From assembly GCA_948470905.1 (NCBI GenBank), contig CAOKQK010000036.1, forward strand, positions 1-34,028: 34,028 bases of DNA, read 5' to 3'. Origin of the DNA: an uncultured Lachnospiraceae bacterium. GTDB taxonomy: Bacteria > Bacillota > Clostridia > Lachnospirales > Lachnospiraceae. A model generated the notes under the pieces. That model made no database searches. It saw nothing but the letters and a program-made list of their open reading frames with translations, and was not told the origin of the DNA. Shown in pieces: positions 30,245 through 34,028 of this stretch; the stretch's first letter is position 1; the number at the start of each line of letters is the position of its first letter. The translations under genes were made by a program, and so were the position numbers.

Positions 30245-30842
30245 GATAAAATCCCTTTTCTTCCATATAATTTAGAACCTTGTCCGGCACCAGATATTTG
30301 ATGCTTTTTTGCTCTTTGACGCGCTGTCGGATTTCAGTAGATGAAACGGACAGACTGACAAATGGCATCAAAAGAATCCTGCCATGGAATTTCTGCTCCA
30401 GCTTCTCCTGTTTATCTTCCAGCTCACTCCAGGAAACCCTGTCTCGTACAGCTGCTACCAATGTACAACTCTGAAAAATCCGCTCCACACATTTCCATTT
30501 TTCTATGGTAAAAAGACAATCTGCTCCGACAATAAAATAAAGCTTGTCATCAGGATACATGTCTTTCAGCTGCTCCAGGGTTTCATAGCTGTATGAGCAG
30601 CCTGGGCGTTTGACTTCCATGTCAAGGCATCTAAAACAAGGATTGTCCTCCAAAGCAAGCTCTACCATGTGAAAACGTTCCTTTCCCGGAAGAACATCGT
30701 CAGCTACCTTCATATAAGATTGTCCAGTAGGGATGAACCACACTTCATCAAATGAAAATGTGTCTTTTGCCCACTCTGCCAAAAGCAAATGTCCCCAATG
30801 TATGGGGTTAAAGGTTCCGCCCAAAATACCGATTTTTCGCAT
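30237..30842 (-). CDS. nadD: Nicotinate-nucleotide adenylyltransferase
   Basis: A 201-residue enzyme that joins ATP and nicotinate mononucleotide in NAD synthesis. The nucleotidyltransferase motif is GGTFNPIHWGH near residue 9 and the second signature is SSTEIRQR near 175. IVGADCLFTIEKW is also typical. It overlaps yqeK, as usual. Residues about 43-59 (MKVADDVLPGKERFHMV) correspond to the stray copy at 19370-19419. The start ATG has only a weak purine tract upstream. A family A block lies between it and yhbY. Confidence 0.95.
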   Translation of the reverse strand: MRKIGILGGTFNPIHWGHLLLAEWAKDTFSFDEVWFIPTGQSYMKVADDVLPGKERFHMVELALEDNPCFRCLDMEVKRPGCSYSYETLEQLKDMYPDDKLYFIVGADCLFTIEKWKCVERIFQSCTLVAAVRDRVSWSELEDKQEKLEQKFHGRILLMPFVSLSVSSTEIRQRVKEQKSIKYLVPDKVLNYMEEKGFYRG

Positions 30843-30911
30843 ATTTCATCTCTTTTCAGGAAAAAGTTCCACGCTGTTCTGCCCTCGGAAAGTTTTTCAT
30901 CCGCATGATGG

Positions 30912-30958
30912 GAAGCTTCATTGGAATTCCACGCTTCCTAGGAATGCCTTTCTTCCAT
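30912..30958 (-). repeat. Family A repeat between yhbY and nadD
   Basis: One clean unit (ATGGAAGAAAGGCATTCC) begins 1 base after the yhbY stop. A diverged unit with an in-frame TAG and the AATGAAGCTTC edge follow. Confidence 0.8.
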
Positions 30959-31252
30959 TTAAGCTTTGGGCAGCACAATCCTTGGCTTATCTTTATCCGC
31001 CTTATAAAGCACGAACTTCTTTCCTATTACCTGTACAAGCTGGGAATGAGTCCTCTCTGCAATCATCTCCGCAATCTCCCGAGGATCATCTGCACAGTTT
31101 TTCAAAACAGCTATTTTGATCAGCTCATTTTTGTTAAAAGATTCCCTGATCGCATCTGTCAATTCCGGTGTCAGACTGGATTTACCCACCTGGAAGACTG
31201 GGTTTAAATTGCTGGCGAGACTTTTTAAATATGCTCTCTGCTTACTTGTCAT
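30959..31252 (-). CDS. yhbY: YhbY ribosome-associated RNA-binding protein
   Basis: A 97-residue CRS1-YhbY (CRM) domain protein that associates with pre-50S ribosomal subunits. MTSKQRAYLKSLASNLNPVF, VGKSSLTPELTDAIRESF and the GKKFVLYK end are family hallmarks. It follows obgE in the conserved order. Here the obgE-yhbY gap is unusually long (326 bp) and filled with family B tandem repeats. Confidence 0.93.
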   Translation of the reverse strand: MTSKQRAYLKSLASNLNPVFQVGKSSLTPELTDAIRESFNKNELIKIAVLKNCADDPREIAEMIAERTHSQLVQVIGKKFVLYKADKDKPRIVLPKA

Positions 31253-31271
31253 CTTCTTTTCTCCAAATTTA

Positions 31272-31556
31272 AGTTCCGTCTCTGCACTTCTACGCCCCCT
31301 TGGCTGGAAGGAAATTACATCTGTAAAAGGACTCCAGCTGAAATTTCCTTCCGGGGCGTATCCGTTCCGAGACTGTTTTAGTTCCGTCTCTGCACTTCTA
31401 CGCCCCCCTGGCTGGAAGGAAATTACATCTGTAAGGGCTCCAGCTGGAATTTCCTTCCGGGACGTATCCGTTCCGAGACTGTTTTAGCTCCGTCTCTGCA
31501 CTTCTACGCCCCCTTGGCTGGAAGGAAATTACATCTGTAAGGGCTCCAGCTGGAGC
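31272..31556 (-). repeat. Family B tandem array, nearly three copies
   Basis: Copies at 31272-31379 (108 bp), 31380-31485 (106 bp) and 31486-31556 (truncated). Each begins with TTCCGTCTCTGCACTTCTAC or a one-base variant (on the plus strand) and contains GGAAGGAAATT paired with AATTTCCTTCC in the full copies. They fill the obgE-yhbY gap. The single copy at 16437 has the same orientation relative to transcription. Confidence 0.92.
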
Positions 31557-31578
31557 AAGCGTAATAAGCCGAATGTGG

Positions 31579-32871
31579 TTATTTATAATAATCAAAGGAC
31601 AATCCATACATGCGAACTGTGTCGCCGTCCTCAATGCCCAATGCCTCCAACTGCTCCAGGATGCCGTTGTCCTTTAAGAAATTCTGGAAAAACTGAAAAC
31701 CCTTCTCGCTGCCTAGATTGGTATAGCCAAGCATTTTTTCAATGCGAGGACCTTCCACAACATATTCCTTGTTATCCCTGTCATATTTCACGGTATAGGG
31801 CTCGTCAGAAGAACCTGCGGAGGAAAGCTCCGGAAAATACTCCTGCTGGTAAATCTTTGTCTCCTCGCCTGCTTCTTTCAGCATCTCATTTACTTTATAT
31901 AAAAGTTCCCGCACCCCTTCCCCGCTGACGGCAGATATGGGATAGACGGCAATGCCTTTTGGTTCAAATTCCGCCCGGATTGCTTCCACCGGACTCTCCT
32001 CCCTGTCATAGATAGCATCTATCTTGTTGGCGGCGATGACCTGCGGGCGCCTGGCGATCTCCGGATTGTAGGCTTCCAGCTCCTTATTTATGGCGTAGAT
32101 ATCCGCCACAGGGTCACGTCCCTCTGTACCCGCGGCATCTACAATGTGGATGATTACTTTGGTCCGTTCTATATGGCGCAAAAATTCATGCCCAAGCCCC
32201 ACGCCCTCGGATGCGCCCTCGATAAGCCCTGGGATATCGGCGATGACAAAACCTTTTGTGCCTTCCAAATCCACAACGCCAAGATTGGGATTTAAAGTTG
32301 TAAAGTGATAATTTGCAATCTTGGGCCTGGCGTTTGTCACCCTGGACAAAAGGGTTGACTTTCCTACATTTGGGAAGCCTACCAGCCCTACGTCAGCAAT
32401 CATTTTCAGCTCCAGAGTCAACTCCAGCTCCTGCGCAGGCTGTCCCGGCTGGGCGTACTTGGGCGCCTGCATGGTGCTGGTGGCATAATGCTGGTTGCCG
32501 TTGCCGCCCCTGCCCCCCTTTAAGAGGATGACCTCACGGTTATCGCCGGACATGTCCACAATGACCTTGCCGCTTTCTGCCTCCCGGATGACTGTGCCCT
32601 GGGGAACCTTTATCACGATATCTTTTCCGTCTTTGCCGCGGCAGTTTTTCTGGCTGCCGGGTTCTCCGTCCCCAGCTCTGTATTTCCTGGTATTGCGAAA
32701 ATCAATCAAGGTGTTTAAACCTTCATCGACGGCAAAGATTACATCTCCGCCCCTTCCGCCGTCTCCGCCGTCAGGACCTCCTGCCGGAACAAATTTCTCG
32801 CGCCGAAAAGAGACATGCCCGTCTCCGCCCTTGCCGCTTCTCACAAAAATTCTTGCTCTGTCTGCAAACAT
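31579..32871 (-). CDS. obgE: Obg GTPase
   Basis: A 430-residue ribosome-assembly and stress GTPase. The glycine-rich Obg fold starts MFADRARIFVRSGKGGDGHV, with the repeated GGDGG pattern. G1 is GFPNVGKSTLLSRVT near residue 165, G3 DIPGLIEGA near 212, G4 NKID near 281. The C-terminal OCT domain ends VRMYGLSFDYYK. The open frame extends nine codons further (to 32898), but the conserved start is MFAD. A hairpin (32963-32993) lies upstream. Part of the rplU-prp-rpmA-obgE order; essential in most bacteria. Confidence 0.96.
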   Translation of the reverse strand: MFADRARIFVRSGKGGDGHVSFRREKFVPAGGPDGGDGGRGGDVIFAVDEGLNTLIDFRNTRKYRAGDGEPGSQKNCRGKDGKDIVIKVPQGTVIREAESGKVIVDMSGDNREVILLKGGRGGNGNQHYATSTMQAPKYAQPGQPAQELELTLELKMIADVGLVGFPNVGKSTLLSRVTNARPKIANYHFTTLNPNLGVVDLEGTKGFVIADIPGLIEGASEGVGLGHEFLRHIERTKVIIHIVDAAGTEGRDPVADIYAINKELEAYNPEIARRPQVIAANKIDAIYDREESPVEAIRAEFEPKGIAVYPISAVSGEGVRELLYKVNEMLKEAGEETKIYQQEYFPELSSAGSSDEPYTVKYDRDNKEYVVEGPRIEKMLGYTNLGSEKGFQFFQNFLKDNGILEQLEALGIEDGDTVRMYGLSFDYYK

Positions 32872-32962
32872 CCTCTGTGAACCTGCCTTCCTGATCATGT
32901 AAACGATCCACTGTCCAATAATGGAGTAGGGGAAAATATGCGGTGCCTGTGTATACTACAAA

Positions 32963-32993
32963 GGACCTCAAACCCATGATAAGTTTGAAGTCC
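32963..32993 (-). promoter_or_regulatory. Hairpin between rpmA and obgE
   Basis: GGACCTCAAAC pairs with GTTTGAAGTCC around a 9-base loop (one G-T wobble). There is no strong U-tract on the reverse strand. Possibly an attenuator or RNA-processing signal. Confidence 0.4.
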
Positions 32994-33012
32994 CCCTGAC
33001 ACTCATGAAACA

Positions 33013-33297
33013 TTACTGTTCTTTCGGGTAAACAGAAGCCTGCTTCTTGTCTCTGCCCTTTCTCTCGAAACGAAGCACACCGTCAACCAAAGCAAACAAG
33101 GTATCATCTCCGCCAATGCCTACATTGACACCTGGATGAATCTTGGTCCCACGCTGCCTGTACAGGATGTTTCCAGCCTTAACGAACTGGCCGTCAGCTC
33201 TCTTCGCACCTAATCTCTTGGACTCGGAATCTCTGCCGTTCTTGGTAGAGCCCACTCCCTTTTTATGAGCGAAAAATTGAAGGTTCATATTCAACAT
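33013..33297 (-). CDS. rpmA: 50S ribosomal protein L27 with cleavable N-terminus
   Basis: A 94-residue L27. The N-terminal extension MLNMNLQFF precedes [12 protein letters not shown]; in Firmicutes this extension is removed by the protease Prp after the Phe-Phe, exposing the tail that reaches the peptidyl-transferase centre. The rest ([20 protein letters not shown]) is standard. The protease gene lies directly upstream (3-bp gap), which fits. GGAGG precedes the start. Confidence 0.97.
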   Translation of the reverse strand: MLNMNLQFFAHKKGVGSTKNGRDSESKRLGAKRADGQFVKAGNILYRQRGTKIHPGVNVGIGGDDTLFALVDGVLRFERKGRDKKQASVYPKEQ

Positions 33298-33300
33298 GGT

Positions 33301-33633
33301 TTACACCTCCTCGAATTTTACTTGTAAATACTGTCTGCCATATTCCCTGCTTAAATTTTCCAGGGAAAACACCATGGAATCCATCAGGAAACACGACTTT
33401 TCCTGCAGGATACTGTTAAACTCACATTTGAGAAAACCGGTCTCATCATTGGCTGTGACTGACAACTGTTCTCCCGCAAGCTGCTCCAGAGAATTCACCG
33501 TGCCGATGGTCAAAGCTGAAATAGCTGCACACAGCACATCTGGCTCCCCACGCTCCGCATATCCTGCATGTCCCATACAATAAAAACCCCTGTAGGAACT
33601 CTTATGGCCTTTCATGATCACTACAGTCGTCAT
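33301..33633 (-). CDS. prp: Ribosomal-processing cysteine protease Prp
   Basis: A 110-residue cysteine protease that cleaves the N-terminal extension of L27. The catalytic His lies in CMGHAGYAERG (near residue 22) and the catalytic Cys in DVLCAAISAL (near residue 34). It sits between L21 and L27, the standard place, 5 bp after the L21 stop, with no clear ribosome-binding site; translation is probably coupled to L21. Confidence 0.95.
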   Translation of the reverse strand: MTTVVIMKGHKSSYRGFYCMGHAGYAERGEPDVLCAAISALTIGTVNSLEQLAGEQLSVTANDETGFLKCEFNSILQEKSCFLMDSMVFSLENLSREYGRQYLQVKFEEV

Positions 33634-33638
33634 AATAA

Positions 33639-33944
33639 TTATGCGTTGATCTTGTCAATCTTAACCTGAGTGTATGCTTGCCTGTGACCATTCTTTTTGT
33701 GGTATCCGGTTTTTCTCTTGTACTTGTATACAATAACCTTCTTACCCTTACCCTGCTCCATAACGGTTGCGGATACGGTTGCTTTCTCAACATCCGCGCC
33801 AACCTTCAGGGTTCCGTCACTTACTGCGACCACCTGGTCAAAAGTTACAACGTTTCCGGGCTCAGCGTTCAGCTTTTCAACTTTGATGACATCCCCCTCG
33901 GAAACCTTGTACTGCTTTCCGCCTGTTGCAATAATTGCGTACAT
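33639..33944 (-). CDS. rplU: 50S ribosomal protein L21
   Basis: A 101-residue L21: [18 protein letters not shown] at the start and [18 protein letters not shown] near the end are textbook. TAGGAGGTGCC supplies a strong ribosome-binding site for the ATG at 33944; the open frame runs 24 codons further but without support. In many Firmicutes rplU follows rng directly; in this window rng lies 13 kb away on the other strand. Confidence 0.97.
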   Translation of the reverse strand: MYAIIATGGKQYKVSEGDVIKVEKLNAEPGNVVTFDQVVAVSDGTLKVGADVEKATVSATVMEQGKGKKVIVYKYKRKTGYHKKNGHRQAYTQVKIDKINA

Positions 33945-34028
33945 ATTAAGGCACCTCCTATTCATGAATCCAAAGAACTTAATGATCCTGAATGGATCCA
34001 TCAAATCCTTATTCATCTTACTCGCTGG
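33945..34028 (-). promoter_or_regulatory. L21 leader region, truncated by window edge
   Basis: Firmicute rplU genes often carry a structured L21 leader RNA for autoregulation. The visible 84 bases have short palindromes (TGGATCCA, TTCATGAA) and no convincing alternative gene. Too short here to confirm. Confidence 0.3.

Overview
The window looks like a chromosomal segment from an anaerobic, low-to-mid GC Firmicute, most likely a Lachnospiraceae (Clostridium cluster XIVa) member. This rests on a monomeric [FeFe]-hydrogenase, a LexA/YneA-type SOS pair, the rplU-prp-rpmA-obgE gene order with a Prp-cleavable L27 extension, and a B12-binding radical SAM gene followed by a DUF2344 gene and an RNase E/G gene. 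No rRNA, tRNA, CRISPR array, transposase or phage gene was seen. Family assignments are from memory of motifs; no database search was run.

Layout. 0-5.7 kb (+): [FeFe]-hydrogenase, an unknown membrane-anchored protein, a BcrA-like ABC ATPase with a ruined Walker A plus its permease, and an AraC-type HTH/methyltransferase fusion. 5.74-6.49 kb: a consensus promoter, a 25-codon ORF and an unassigned GC-rich stretch. 6.5-12.5 kb (+): two homologous half-size ABC exporters with PH-like and zinc-ribbon N-termini, separated by a SnoaL-like gene and a DUF1854 gene. 12.7-16.4 kb (+): MoxR, DUF58 and DUF4129-type membrane protein. 16.6-21 kb (+): B12-binding radical SAM protein, DUF2344 protein, RNase E/G. 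21.2-28.9 kb, mixed strands: Nudix hydrolase, DUF2726, Dtd, AI-2E-type permease, TtcA-like enzyme, tyrosine recombinase, divergent YneA-like/LexA pair, DUF378. 29-34 kb (-): rplU-prp-rpmA-obgE-yhbY-nadD-yqeK-rsfS. In many Firmicutes rplU directly follows the RNase gene, so the two halves of one ancestral cluster appear split and inverted here.

The most unusual content is a set of short dispersed repeats. Family A has an 18-bp unit (ATGGAAGAAAAGCATTCC, coding MEEKHS) and occurs at about sixteen loci, single or tandem. It lies in frame inside at least five genes (methyltransferase, second ABC exporter, DUF58 protein, Nudix protein, YqeK), always in the same sense and frame. It also sits in intergenic DNA, where it seems to supply a Shine-Dalgarno sequence and ATG. 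Family B is a ~107-bp palindromic element (one copy at 16.4 kb, nearly three tandem copies at 31.3 kb). Family C is a MITE-like element with inverted ends (223 bp at 27.7 kb, 51-bp derivative at 15.0 kb). Family D is a ~52-bp intergenic element (five copies). A 50-bp near-identical piece of nadD lies between the DUF2344 gene and rng, next to a family A unit. Together these suggest a genome in which small repeats are spreading, remodelling proteins and perhaps driving local rearrangement.
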